A DNA stretch of 64,000 nt from assembly GCA_963743595.1 (NCBI GenBank), contig CAVURW010000038.1:1-64000 (forward strand). The letters run 5' to 3'. Below, one piece after another: positions 24,626-34,416 of this stretch (the first letter of the stretch is position 1; every line of letters starts with the position of its first letter). Both the position numbers and the translations under genes were made by a program. Source of the stretch: CAVURW01 sp963743595 (GTDB taxonomy: Bacteria; Verrucomicrobiota; Verrucomicrobiia; Methylacidiphilales; UBA1321). Under the pieces are notes generated by a model that made no database searches, was not told the DNA's origin, and saw only the letters and a list, made by a program, of their open reading frames with translations.

Positions 24626-26434
24626 ATGCAGGCGTTTATGGATCCGATTACCGTAAAAGTTGAAACGACCGACGAAGTTACCGGTGAGCAGTTGTGTCGA
24701 ACAGCCTTGGCTGAGGTGGAGGAATCGTATCCGCTCGGACACAAGAAATGGATGCAAGCCGTTATTCGCTTGGCCGTCTTTTTAGTACGGGCTATCCGGG
24801 TTTCAGAGGCGGAGCAGGAGCTGGCGCGTGCGTGGCCTTATCTGGAATTGCCCGCGATGGCGGATTCGCCCGAACGGGCTGCGGCTCTTTACGCTAAGGG
24901 CTGTATTCATTACTCGAAACTCGAATCGGCACTCAGTGCAGAACACTATTTTTTAGAGGCGGCCCGTATCTTTCGGTTGCATCCCAATCTTCCGTACGAG
25001 CCACGAAATCTCGGTCAGTTGGCGCTTTTTTATGCGACCGAAAAGCAGTTCGAGAAAGCCGAAGCTTACGTCCGACAAGCGGAAGAGTGTTACGCCCAGC
25101 CGGTCCATTCTTATTTACCTGCTCCGATGTGGCAGCTCTACCATCACATGGCTGGATTGTACAAAGAGAAGGGCGATCTTCCGGAGGCCGAGAAATACTA
25201 TTGGCGCGCGTTCCAGGATCTGAACCCGCACGAAGACGCGTTTTGCGAAAAGGCCTACGCACTCTTTTTCGACTTGGGCCAATATCTCTACTCAGAATTG
25301 CGTTTTGAAGAGGCAGAGGTGCTCGTGGGTCGGGCAGTGGCGAATAAAGAGAAGTATTCCGGGCAGCAAAGTAAGGAGTTGATTGAGCCGATGGGGATCC
25401 TGGCGGAGGTGGTGGCGGGACTCGACAAAATCGAGCAAGCGGAACAGATCTGTTTGCGTTGTGAAGAGATTATCGATACCGACAACGAGGTGAGTGCCGA
25501 GTGTGTGAACAATACCTGGCGCACGTTGTCCTTCACCCGCTGGGCGCAGGGGCACTTTGCTGATTCCAGGGAATACTCGCTGCGGCTCATTGAATCAAAA
25601 GCCAAACACGCGACGCGGGAAGATCCCTGTTTTAGCCGCGATAAACGCGACCTTTCAGCGACGATGGTGGAGCTGGGATTTCTTGACGAGGCCGAGCGTT
25701 TGGTTCAAGAAACGATTATTCCTGAACTCAACAAAGAGGATAACAGCATCGCGCACGTGGAACTGGGATCAATTCGCGCCCGCCAACAGCGATTCGATGA
25801 GGCGCTTTCGTTTTACCAGATCGGGTTGGAAGGATGCGGGGAGCTGAGCGATATTCACTTCACAAACCGCGCATTTGGCCCGGCATTTAGGAGTTTATGT
25901 GAGCAGGTTCAGAATACCGCTTTCGTAAATGAGATGGCGCATCTCTGCCAGCGCACATTGATCCGGTGGCTGGAAAAAGTGGACAAGAACTCGGTGTCTC
26001 GCGTGATTTTTGACTCCGTACTGGATCTTCATGATGTTCTCGGAGAAATGATGAAATGGAACCCGGAATTGCTGACAGAAGATGGGCGATTCATGCCCTT
26101 AATTCGCGGAGTGCGCGAGGTCGCCAATCTGAATCGCAACGATTATCGCTATTACGAGCGGCCGCGCCAAACGCGCGTCGTCTATTGGAGTTTGAACATC
26201 GCTGCCTACGCGGAGCAAGAAGGCTGGCCCAATGAAATTGATTCCATCCTGGAATACCCGATCGAGCTGATGCTCACGTGGCCTAAAGACCGTCAACTCT
26301 CTGATCTGCGAACACGCAAGTTGCTGGAGCGTTTTACACAGCTGATGACCAGGAGCATCGCCAATTCGTCAGCCGATCACGAGAAGCAACGGAAGCGCGA
26401 CATCCTGAATCAATTGTCCCCGGAGAATCGCTGA
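24626..26434 (+). CDS. TPR-repeat protein
   Basis: 602 aa, all helical, with successive TPR-like pairs (AALYAKGCIHYSKLESALSA, LGQLALFYATEKQFEKAEAY, HHMAGLYKEKGDLPEAEKYY, LFFDLGQYLYSELRFEEAEV). No signal peptide or enzymatic domain. The second half (from about 400) is less regular and may be a separate helical domain. A protein-interaction scaffold is likely; the partner is unknown, though the PknG cluster is adjacent and divergent. The ATG at 24626 is used; one four codons in (24638) is possible. Confidence 0.75.
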   Translation: MQAFMDPITVKVETTDEVTGEQLCRTALAEVEESYPLGHKKWMQAVIRLAVFLVRAIRVSEAEQELARAWPYLELPAMADSPERAAALYAKGCIHYSKLESALSAEHYFLEAARIFRLHPNLPYEPRNLGQLALFYATEKQFEKAEAYVRQAEECYAQPVHSYLPAPMWQLYHHMAGLYKEKGDLPEAEKYYWRAFQDLNPHEDAFCEKAYALFFDLGQYLYSELRFEEAEVLVGRAVANKEKYSGQQSKELIEPMGILAEVVAGLDKIEQAEQICLRCEEIIDTDNEVSAECVNNTWRTLSFTRWAQGHFADSREYSLRLIESKAKHATREDPCFSRDKRDLSATMVELGFLDEAERLVQETIIPELNKEDNSIAHVELGSIRARQQRFDEALSFYQIGLEGCGELSDIHFTNRAFGPAFRSLCEQVQNTAFVNEMAHLCQRTLIRWLEKVDKNSVSRVIFDSVLDLHDVLGEMMKWNPELLTEDGRFMPLIRGVREVANLNRNDYRYYERPRQTRVVYWSLNIAAYAEQEGWPNEIDSILEYPIELMLTWPKDRQLSDLRTRKLLERFTQLMTRSIANSSADHEKQRKRDILNQLSPENR

Positions 26435-26440
26435 TCCTCT

Positions 26441-28114
26441 TTAAGGCGCGAGAACCTGAAACGTCTGCTTCAGGATCTCGGCACGTTTGATCGCGGGCTC
26501 GGTGTGACGTCCCCATTGCCAGGCGGACACAGTCACCGCAATCGGGAAGCGCGAGCGTGGCGGGATTTTCGTGAAGACAAGCTGCCCCTCTTTCACGTAA
26601 GCAGGGCCGTAATCGACGAAGAATTGCACCGGCAATCCCGAATCGGAGACGGCCTTCAACGGAATGGAGGCGACTCCCGCCTTCACATCGGAGATCGGGT
26701 CAAACGTGATCTTTTGCGCGGTACCGGAGTTGTTGCCGTCGCGGCTGATTTGCGCGGGTTGAATGACCGCACGAATCGCATGGGTGCCCGGATGTCGCAG
26801 GGCCACGTAGATCGGCGAGGGCCACGTGCGATCTAACGCGATCCGAAACTTGCCGCCGCCGACGGGCTCCACGCAGCCGCAGAGCCATTCAGGAATTGGG
26901 TCACCGGGCGCTTGTGAGAGAGGCTTGCCCGCGTCCTTAAAATTCGCGGGTAATTTGTCTAACATTTTTCCGTGCACGGTGAAGGTAATTCCATCCGGCT
27001 CCGTGTAGAGTGTCGGCGGCACGGTGCCATCGGCCAGCGGAGTTGCCTTGTTATCGAGCGTTATCCAGGTGATGCCATTAAACGAAAACGGGAATAGATT
27101 GCCCTTGTCGTCGAAAAATCCGGGCAATTGCGAATTGGCTTTCCAATCAATCGCCGCAATCGATTGCGCCTCTTTTGCAAACGCCTCGTCGAAGAACCAC
27201 GGCAGCCCTTTATCCTTCCCTTGCGCGTAAGGCGTTACTGGCTGATTTTCATGACCGGGCACCGGAAGATCAGCCACCACACCAGAGTTCAAATCGATCT
27301 TCTTTAACGTCCCGTCATCGGCTAAGCGAGCCGTGCAGACGAGATCGATGTAACGCGCAAAGAGTTGTGCGAGGCGCTCGGAGCAATCGAAGTGACCGCT
27401 GGTTCCATCGATCACAAAGCTGAACGGCCAATCAGGATTGCTCTTACGTTGAGCCAAGATTCCGGCGTAGTTGTTATCAATCGTGCTCCACGCCGTGAAG
27501 TAATCAGACTTATCTTGCGACCATTCTTGCGCTGAGCCGAACGCCACAAAGGCCGGCACTTCGCGATTGTGCGGGGGCAAGTGGCAGTTCTTAATCCAGA
27601 TTCCCGCGATGCAGCGTTGCGGGGCCGATTCCACAAGAGCATCCACCATCAAAAGATGACCCGATTCGCCCATCGGCAGCCAAGGCACGGTAGCCACTTC
27701 ATCGTAGCCCGATTTCTGCGCCAAACCGGTTAAGAGTTGCTGGAGAAACGCGACGTCCAGTTGCGGCGATTCCTTTGCCTTAAAATTGAAAAACGAGCGC
27801 GCGCACCAGACGATTCCCAGGTCATGAGACGCGCAGACCGCGCGGATGGCGGGGTGGCCGACGAGCATGTGCTCCGGCACATTCGCGCACAGAATCAAAA
27901 GGCCGCGCACTTTCTTGCAATTCTCCGGAATCCAGAGGTAGGCAGTCGCGGAAGTTTTCGACTTATCGGGCCAATCCGAGAAATCGCCGCTTTGCGCGAA
28001 TTGAAAAACTTGGTTGGCCAGGGAACGGGTCGATTCCGGAGTGGTTTCCGCGTGGGTTTGGAAGGCGAGAGCGGACAGGAGAACAGCTACGAAAAGAGGC
28101 ATTAAACGAATCAT
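26441..28114 (-). CDS. Secreted alpha/beta-hydrolase-like protein
   Basis: 557 aa from the ATG at 28114, chosen because it starts a clean signal peptide (MIRLMPLFVAVLLSALAFQTHA, cleaved before E); the frame is open to 28321, but the upstream part lacks any such feature. The N-terminal 300 residues look like an alpha/beta-hydrolase fold (YLWIPENCKKVRGLLILCA, VPWLPMGESGHLLMVDALV with a GESGH nucleophile elbow, VIDGTSGHFDCSE near a candidate His). The C-terminal part is beta-rich with PL.DGT.P...Y and ends in Ig-like sequence. The substrate is unknown; similar periplasmic proteins are common in Verrucomicrobia. It is convergent with the TPR gene, 6 nt apart. Confidence 0.7.
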   Translation of the reverse strand: MIRLMPLFVAVLLSALAFQTHAETTPESTRSLANQVFQFAQSGDFSDWPDKSKTSATAYLWIPENCKKVRGLLILCANVPEHMLVGHPAIRAVCASHDLGIVWCARSFFNFKAKESPQLDVAFLQQLLTGLAQKSGYDEVATVPWLPMGESGHLLMVDALVESAPQRCIAGIWIKNCHLPPHNREVPAFVAFGSAQEWSQDKSDYFTAWSTIDNNYAGILAQRKSNPDWPFSFVIDGTSGHFDCSERLAQLFARYIDLVCTARLADDGTLKKIDLNSGVVADLPVPGHENQPVTPYAQGKDKGLPWFFDEAFAKEAQSIAAIDWKANSQLPGFFDDKGNLFPFSFNGITWITLDNKATPLADGTVPPTLYTEPDGITFTVHGKMLDKLPANFKDAGKPLSQAPGDPIPEWLCGCVEPVGGGKFRIALDRTWPSPIYVALRHPGTHAIRAVIQPAQISRDGNNSGTAQKITFDPISDVKAGVASIPLKAVSDSGLPVQFFVDYGPAYVKEGQLVFTKIPPRSRFPIAVTVSAWQWGRHTEPAIKRAEILKQTFQVLAP

Positions 28115-28257
28115 GGTGATGCGGAAGTACAAGTGCTTCGCGTGATTAACGAAGTGATATGCTGGCATATTTTCAAAAAAGAGAAACGCCTTTTGGAACG
28201 CGAACCTGCGGCGATTCGTTACAACGAAAAGATATCGCCAATGACGCCGGCATTGCC

Positions 28258-29094
28258 CTACTCGTCGTCCGCCTCCATCACGGTGCTGTCCCGTCCAGAC
28301 TTCGCATCCAAATGTCGGCATATGCCCCGCTTTGAACCTTCGATAAACGCAACGATCTGTTTCGCTTCTGGGCTCTGTTCGAACTCGCCCGATTTCAGTT
28401 TCGCCAGCGCTTGCGTGACGTTTAGTTCCGAGCGATACAACACGTCGTACGCTTGCTGAATTAACCGCCGCACGGGGCCACTCATTCCGGCGCGGCGCAG
28501 CCCGATTCGGTTGGTCCCCGCGACCGCATTGGTCGCCACAGCCATAAAGAAAGGCGGCACATCTTTACCGATACGCGTCCCACCGCGAGTGATGGCGAGT
28601 GTGCCGATCCGCACGTACTGATGCACGAGAGTCGCCCCGCCGAGAAACGCGAGATCCTCCACGGTGACGTATCCCGCGAGCAGCGTATTGTTCACAAGGA
28701 TCACGCCATCGCCGAGCACACAATTATGCGCCACGTGCGCGCCGGCCATTAAATAACAGCCGTTACCGATTCGCGTGGTGGTGCCTTCCTTGGTCCCGCG
28801 ATGGACGGTCGCATACTCGCGAATCACCGTGTCATCACCCACCTCCACGGAGCTCCGGGCCCCTTTGTAACTCAAGTCCTGCGGTTCACCGCCGATCACT
28901 GCACCGTAGCCGATTCGGCACCGGGCACCCAGTCGAACAGTACCCGTCAAAATCGCGTGTGCAGCCACTTCGCACCCATCGCCGATCTCGCACTCAGGGC
29001 CAACGACGGCTCCCGGACCAATCTTAACGCCCGCGCCGATTTTCGCCGCCGAATCGACGAACGCCCCCGCATGAATCTCGCTGGTCATGCTCAC
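28258..29094 (-). CDS. lpxA: Acyl-ACP--UDP-N-acetylglucosamine O-acyltransferase (LpxA)
   Basis: 278 aa left-handed beta-helix acyltransferase with hexapeptide repeats from residue 5 (IHAGAFVDSAAKIGAGVKIG). The catalytic His is H123 in MAGAHVAHNCVLGD. The IREYATVHRGT segment and the C-terminal helical domain (GLRRAGMSGPVRRLIQQAYD) are typical. It performs the first step of lipid A synthesis, showing an outer membrane with LPS. The ATG overlaps the mtnA stop by 4 nt. The last 30 residues, after GEFEQSPEAKQIVAFIEGS, are a longer tail than in E. coli. Confidence 0.93.
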   Translation of the reverse strand: MSMTSEIHAGAFVDSAAKIGAGVKIGPGAVVGPECEIGDGCEVAAHAILTGTVRLGARCRIGYGAVIGGEPQDLSYKGARSSVEVGDDTVIREYATVHRGTKEGTTTRIGNGCYLMAGAHVAHNCVLGDGVILVNNTLLAGYVTVEDLAFLGGATLVHQYVRIGTLAITRGGTRIGKDVPPFFMAVATNAVAGTNRIGLRRAGMSGPVRRLIQQAYDVLYRSELNVTQALAKLKSGEFEQSPEAKQIVAFIEGSKRGICRHLDAKSGRDSTVMEADDE

Positions 29095-30209
29095 TCCCTC
29101 TGAAATAAGCCTTTAAGTCCCAGCTCACTCGCAGCACAGACGCCGCGCTCCGTAATTAAGCCCGTGACGAGCCGGGCCGGGGTCACATCGAACCCATAAT
29201 TCGCTGCTGCGGTGCCGTCCGGCGTGAGTTGCACCTCCACCATCTCCCCGTGCACATCTTTGCCGCGAATATGCGTCACCTCCATTGGACTCCGCTGCTC
29301 GATTGGAATTTCCTTAACGGCATCGCTCACGGACCAATCGATTGTCGAACTGGGTAGGGCGACGTAAAACGGCACGTGGTTATCGAACGCCGCGAGCGCT
29401 TTCAGGTAGGTCCCGATCTTATTGCACACATCGCCCTGCGCGGAGGTGCGATCGGTCCCGACGATGCAGACATCTACAAAACCGTGCTGCATCAGGTGCC
29501 CACCACAATTATCCACCACCACGGTGTGAGGTACGCCGTGATGTTTTAGCTCCCACGCGGTGAGTGACGCTCCTTGGTTCCGAGGACGGGTTTCATCCAC
29601 CCACACGTGAACAGGCATGCCTAAATCGTGAGCCTTATAGATGGGCGCTAGAGCCGTGCCCCAATCGACGCAGGCGATCCAACCCGCGTTGCAATGGGTC
29701 AAAATATTCAGCCGTGCTGCACCCGGTTCATGGTGATGCCCCAGCTCGAGTTGTTTTTTCTCCCAAATCTCTTTAAACAGCGTCAGTCCGTGGTCACCAA
29801 TCGCTTCATTTGTCGCCACATCCTCATCGCAGAGCGTTCCTGCACGTGTCCAGGCCGCTTCCGCGCGCTCCACGGGAGGCAAATCGACGACCGCCGCATG
29901 AATTTGATCGAGCGCCCATTTCAGATTCACGGCCGTGGGGCGCGTGGCTAATAAAACAGCGTAAGTGGTCCGGAGATTCTCGTCGCCAGCGTCTCGGTGC
30001 AGGCTTAAGGCCATCCCATAAGCAGCGGTGGCTCCGATTAACGGCGCGCCTCGCACGGTCATGTTTCGAATCGCCTCGGCGCAATCTTCCATGCGGCGCA
30101 GCGTCAATGTCTTAAACTCGTGCGGCAGCAACCGTTGATCGATGACTCCGATCGCCCCTAAATGCTCCTCCGGCCAAATCGTCCGCCAAGACTTTCCAAG
30201 ATACTTCAT
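29091..30209 (-). CDS. mtnA: S-methyl-5-thioribose-1-phosphate isomerase
   Basis: 372 aa of the eIF2B-related isomerase family. MTVRGAPLIGATAAYGMAL, the catalytic Cys at C173 in ILTHCNAGW, DETRPRNQGASLTAWEL and the catalytic Asp D253 in IVGTDRTSAQGDVCNKIGTY mark the methionine salvage enzyme, which converts methylthioribose-1-P to methylthioribulose-1-P. No other salvage genes are nearby; it is translationally coupled to lpxA, an unrelated pathway. Confidence 0.93.
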   Translation of the reverse strand: MKYLGKSWRTIWPEEHLGAIGVIDQRLLPHEFKTLTLRRMEDCAEAIRNMTVRGAPLIGATAAYGMALSLHRDAGDENLRTTYAVLLATRPTAVNLKWALDQIHAAVVDLPPVERAEAAWTRAGTLCDEDVATNEAIGDHGLTLFKEIWEKKQLELGHHHEPGAARLNILTHCNAGWIACVDWGTALAPIYKAHDLGMPVHVWVDETRPRNQGASLTAWELKHHGVPHTVVVDNCGGHLMQHGFVDVCIVGTDRTSAQGDVCNKIGTYLKALAAFDNHVPFYVALPSSTIDWSVSDAVKEIPIEQRSPMEVTHIRGKDVHGEMVEVQLTPDGTAAANYGFDVTPARLVTGLITERGVCAASELGLKGLFQRE

Positions 30210-30233
30210 AGAGCGCTGATGATAGATGAAACT

Positions 30234-30959
30234 TTATAAAGCGACATCCAACTTTGCGATCTCACTGTGAATCTTGTCCGCCATCGTGCTGGAGGGGTCG
30301 AGCTTCCAACCCTCTTCCAGAACCGATTTCGCTTCTTTATCGCTCGATTCCTGCACCAGACAAACCCCGGCGTAGTAGTAGATCGTTTGGGCGGTTGTCG
30401 TCTGGAATTGGTAATCGCATTTATCCTCGCCCTTGACCCAACGCAGCAACTGCTTGAAATCGTCACGCGCGGTGGCCCTGCGACCGAAAATCGCGGGTAG
30501 ATTCAGGTAATCGATTGCGCGCACCAACCGAACACCCGGATTCGAGCCATCGGCGGTCACCGCAGCTTCGATTGTCTGGAGCCCATTTTTGAGATAGGTG
30601 TACTTGCTTGGTCCGGGAAAGGCATCGCGACTCTTCAGCGTGTAGGTGCTTCCTAGAAATGCCTGGAGAACGTGATTATCGGGGTGATCCTTCGTCAGCT
30701 TCTCCAAGTCGGTCGTCAGCGATTTGGTCTCCGCCTCGTCTCCGCCTGCTGCTTTCTCGTGGCGCGTGGCGACCCCTTGTACCAGTGGATCCATAAAGGG
30801 ATCGGGCTTCAGCTTTTTAGGATCAATCGACGAAAAACTGGGAGCGCTCGAAGCCGTTGTCACCTGCGGCGTCGTCACGGCCACCACCGGGCCTGCCTCG
30901 CACTGAGTGAATCCTAACGAGAAAACGAAAATGGATAGGGACAGGCTGCGGAAATTCAT
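30234..30959 (-). CDS. Secreted TPR-like protein, unknown
   Basis: 241 aa from the ATG at 30959, which gives a signal peptide (MNFRSLSLSIFVFSLGFTQC with a Cys near the cleavage site, so possibly a lipoprotein). The body is helical with TPR-like segments (DHPDNHVLQAFLGSTYTLKS, YYYAGVCLVQESSDKEAKSV, LEEGWKLDPSS). It lies just upstream of mtnA on the same strand. No enzymatic motif; likely a periplasmic assembly or binding factor. Confidence 0.65.
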   Translation of the reverse strand: MNFRSLSLSIFVFSLGFTQCEAGPVVAVTTPQVTTASSAPSFSSIDPKKLKPDPFMDPLVQGVATRHEKAAGGDEAETKSLTTDLEKLTKDHPDNHVLQAFLGSTYTLKSRDAFPGPSKYTYLKNGLQTIEAAVTADGSNPGVRLVRAIDYLNLPAIFGRRATARDDFKQLLRWVKGEDKCDYQFQTTTAQTIYYYAGVCLVQESSDKEAKSVLEEGWKLDPSSTMADKIHSEIAKLDVAL

Positions 30960-31069
30960 AGGACCCCTTTTATACTCGCTTGAGCCCAATAGGTCAGTGA
31001 AAAATATTATCTAATAGCTTTAGGCGACTAATGCAATGTATCTACTTGTACTCGACCAGTTGATCAAAA

Positions 31070-31576
31070 GTGGCAAGAGTCAATCGAGTGAAACCTTTGA
31101 AGAAAATCGGGATCGGATGTTTGGGAGTACTTGCTTTTCTCGTCGCTCTCAGTGGCCTTTTGCAAGAACTTAGGGTACGCGAGTACGCCGACAGGTTTTG
31201 TTCGGAGTCGATTGAAGAGTCAAAAGCAAATCATCTTTATGTTGCCGCTGTGACCATTAAGCCATCGTCCGTCACCCTGGGGAGTTCGCATGAAGTATCG
31301 GGATGGATTGAGTACCACCAAGCGTTCGGACACTGGTACTCTCCTTCAATCTCCCCGACCGACCAGTACCTTTTGTGTATTCAGATTTCAAATATTACCG
31401 GTGATTCACTCGGTACACGTCTTGAAGGAGAGACAGGAGGATTTTTCATTCAAACAGGAACGATTTGCTTCAGATCAATTAGCCGCCAAGAATTTGAAAG
31501 AAAGTCAATAGACGAAAATGTCATCGCCTTTAATGGCAACGACAAATCCAAAGCGGCCATTCAAATCAGTTGGTAG
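31070..31576 (+). CDS. Hypothetical membrane-anchored protein
   Basis: 168 aa with a basic start followed by one hydrophobic span (KIGIGCLGVLAFLVALSGLL), then a globular, beta-rich part with two Cys. No recognised domain. The GTG at 31070 is used; a GTG at 31088 would also give the anchor. The gene stands alone, convergent with clpB. Confidence 0.55.
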   Translation: MARVNRVKPLKKIGIGCLGVLAFLVALSGLLQELRVREYADRFCSESIEESKANHLYVAAVTIKPSSVTLGSSHEVSGWIEYHQAFGHWYSPSISPTDQYLLCIQISNITGDSLGTRLEGETGGFFIQTGTICFRSISRQEFERKSIDENVIAFNGNDKSKAAIQISW

Positions 31577-31680
31577 ACCGGACGTACGATCCTTCAATCT
31601 AGACGAAATACCGGGCCATATTATAGTGCTGAACGCCTGGAGCGGGCTTCGACCCTCGGTTCCGACACGCTCCGGTCTGA

Positions 31681-34308
31681 TTACTTCTCTTCGATTTTCG
31701 ACTCACCCAGGCTCTCGAATTCTAGCTCGCCGAGTTTTGCGATGACCTTCACTTCGCTGCCATCCGGGATTTTTCCTTTGAGCAGAGCCCGTGAGAGCTT
31801 GGTTTCGAGCTCGCGCTGGATCACGCGCTTCAACGGACGTGCGCCGTAGACAGGATCGTAACCCTTGCGTGCCAGTAATTCTTTCGCCTCATCGGTCAAT
31901 ACCAGCTTGATCTTACGATCTTCCAACCGGCTCCGCAGCAGGGTAAGTTGGATCTCCACAATCCGTTCGATCTCCTGCAGCGTAAGTGGCTTAAACAACA
32001 CCACTTCATCCACACGATTCAAGAACTCCGGCTTAAAATGCGAACGCATTTCGGACATCACCTCTTTCCGGATCTCCTCGGAGATTTCGCCGACCAATTC
32101 CGATGAATTCTCCAGTAAATGCCGCGACCCGATGTTCGAGGTCATGATGATAATCGTGTTTTTGAAATCGATTGTCCGGCCCTGACTGTCCGTGAGCCGG
32201 CCGTCATCGAGAATCTGGAGGAACGTGTTGAACACATCCACGTGCGCTTTTTCGATTTCATCAAACAATACGACGCAATAGGGTTTCCGCCGCACCGCTT
32301 CGGTCAATTGCCCGCCTTCGTCGTAGCCGATGTAGCCAGGAGGCGCACCGATCAACCGGGCGACGGCGTGCTTCTCCATGTACTCGCTCATATCGAGCCG
32401 GATCATGTTGTCTTCACTATCAAACATGGAGGCCGCCAGGGCGCGCGCCAACTCGGTTTTCCCAACGCCCGTGGGCCCTAAGAAAATGAACGAGCCGATC
32501 GGGCGCTTCGGATCTTTTAAGCCCGCACGTGCACGGATCACCGCATCAGCCACCGCTGTGACCGCCTCGTCCTGGCCGATCACCCGCTCATGCAAAATTG
32601 TGTCCAGACGCAGCAGCTTTTCCTGCTCGCCCTCCAGCAAGCGCGAGACGGGGATGCCGGTCCAGCGCGCGACCACTTCCGCGATCTCATCCGCCGTGAC
32701 CTCTTCCTGCATCAGGCGCTTGCCGGTGCTGTTCGACATCGAGGACTCCGCCTCCTTGAGCGCCCGCTCGGTATTTGGCAGTGTCCCGTAGCGTAGCTCG
32801 GCAGCGCGATTTAAATCATTCGCGCGCTGGGCCTGCTCGATTTGGTTGTGCACGTTCTCGAGTTCTTTGCGCAGTTTCTTGCTCGTCTCAATGGAGGCCT
32901 TTTCGTTCTGCCATTGCGCCTTCAGTTTATCGCGCTCGGCCTGCGAATTCGCGATTTCCCGCTCGAGCAAGGCCAGTCGCTCCATCGAGCTCTCGTCCTT
33001 TTCTTTGCGCAGAGCTTCCCGCTCGATCGCCATCTGCGTCACGCGCCGTTCCAGGTTTTCCAGTTCCTCGGGCATCGACTCATTTTCGGTGCGCAATTTA
33101 GCCGCCGCCTCGTCCATTAAATCGATCGCTTTATCGGGCAAAAACCGATCCGAAATGTAACGATGCGACAGGGTTGCTGCCGCCACTAAAGCCGCATCTT
33201 GAATGCGCACGCCATGGTGCACCTGGTACTTCTCACTCAAGCCACGCAAAATCGAAATGGTGTCCTCTACGGTCGGCTCATCCACGAGAACCGGCTGAAA
33301 ACGACGCTCCAAGGCCGCATCCTTTTCGATGTGCTTGCGATATTCATCTAGCGTCGTCGCACCGATACAGTGCAGCTCGCCCCGCGCCAGCATTGGCTTG
33401 AGCATGTTGCCGGCGTCCATCGCGCCTTCGGCCTTACCGGCACCGACCATCGTGTGAATTTCGTCGATGAACAAGATCACTTGGCCCGCGGCTTTCGTCA
33501 CCTCTTGCAGCACCGCTTTGAGCCGCTCCTCGAATTCGCCGCGGAACTTAGCCCCGGCAATCAATGCGCTGAGGTCTAGACTTACGATCTTCTTATTGCG
33601 CAAGCTCTCGGGCACATCTTGCGCCACGATTCGCTGGGCCAGACCCTCTACAATCGCCGTTTTGCCGACACCCGGTTCACCGATAAGCACAGGGTTATTC
33701 TTCGTGCGGCGCGACAGCACTTGGATCGCACGTCGAATTTCCACATCGCGACCAATCACCGGATCGAGCTTGTTTTGCCGCGCTAACGCGGTCAGATCGC
33801 GACCATATTTTAACAGCGCTTCATACGTCGCTTCCGGATTCTGGCTGGTCACGCGCTGATTTCCGCGCACATCTTGGAGCACCGTAAAAAACGCCTTTTT
33901 TGTCAGCGCCACACTCCGGAAAATACGTGTCAATTCGCTATCCTTGTCCTCGTCGAACATCGCCAGGGTGAGGTGCTCTACGGAAACGTAGTCGTCCTTC
34001 AGCTTTTTGGCCTCATCCTGCGCACGCACCAGGAGCTTCGCCAGGCCCTGGCTCATGTTCGGCACGTCATGCGCCCCGGGCCCCACCACGCGGGGCATCC
34101 GCTCTAGGACAATCTGCACTTTAGTCATTAATAGATCGAGGCTGACCTTGAGCCGTTCTAAGAGACGGGGGATGAGCCCGTTTTCCTGGGTCAATAGGGC
34201 AAAGAACAGGTGCTCCGGCGTGATCATCTGATGGCTCAGCCGCGCCGCTTCGTCCTGAGCTGCGCTTACGGCAGCCGTTGCATTTTGAGTAAATTTATTA
34301 AAGTCCAC
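31681..34308 (-). CDS. clpB: ATP-dependent disaggregase ClpB
   Basis: 875 aa Hsp100 protein: N-domain repeats (1-145), AAA1 with Walker A GEPGVGKT and ILFIDEIHT, the long coiled-coil middle domain (about 410-530), AAA2 with GPTGVGKT and VLFDEIEKAH, and the C-terminal D2-small domain (GYDPVYGARPLKRVIQREL). It resolubilises aggregated protein with DnaK. The start is GTG at 34308. The length is that of a full ClpB, and the middle domain separates it from ClpA/ClpC. Confidence 0.97.
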   Translation of the reverse strand: MDFNKFTQNATAAVSAAQDEAARLSHQMITPEHLFFALLTQENGLIPRLLERLKVSLDLLMTKVQIVLERMPRVVGPGAHDVPNMSQGLAKLLVRAQDEAKKLKDDYVSVEHLTLAMFDEDKDSELTRIFRSVALTKKAFFTVLQDVRGNQRVTSQNPEATYEALLKYGRDLTALARQNKLDPVIGRDVEIRRAIQVLSRRTKNNPVLIGEPGVGKTAIVEGLAQRIVAQDVPESLRNKKIVSLDLSALIAGAKFRGEFEERLKAVLQEVTKAAGQVILFIDEIHTMVGAGKAEGAMDAGNMLKPMLARGELHCIGATTLDEYRKHIEKDAALERRFQPVLVDEPTVEDTISILRGLSEKYQVHHGVRIQDAALVAAATLSHRYISDRFLPDKAIDLMDEAAAKLRTENESMPEELENLERRVTQMAIEREALRKEKDESSMERLALLEREIANSQAERDKLKAQWQNEKASIETSKKLRKELENVHNQIEQAQRANDLNRAAELRYGTLPNTERALKEAESSMSNSTGKRLMQEEVTADEIAEVVARWTGIPVSRLLEGEQEKLLRLDTILHERVIGQDEAVTAVADAVIRARAGLKDPKRPIGSFIFLGPTGVGKTELARALAASMFDSEDNMIRLDMSEYMEKHAVARLIGAPPGYIGYDEGGQLTEAVRRKPYCVVLFDEIEKAHVDVFNTFLQILDDGRLTDSQGRTIDFKNTIIIMTSNIGSRHLLENSSELVGEISEEIRKEVMSEMRSHFKPEFLNRVDEVVLFKPLTLQEIERIVEIQLTLLRSRLEDRKIKLVLTDEAKELLARKGYDPVYGARPLKRVIQRELETKLSRALLKGKIPDGSEVKVIAKLGELEFESLGESKIEEK

Positions 34309-34416
34309 GAATCAAGGTAGCACCGACTGCCCGACACGCAACAAAAGGACTCTCTTTTTCTATAAAAGGCATAAAAAATTAACAGGAGCTGTCGACTGCC
34401 GTGCGCACTTTTCGGA

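Noticed and set aside
26441..28321. Longer start at 28321 for the secreted hydrolase-like gene
   Set aside because: The extension is not protein-like and would bury the clear signal peptide that starts at 28114.
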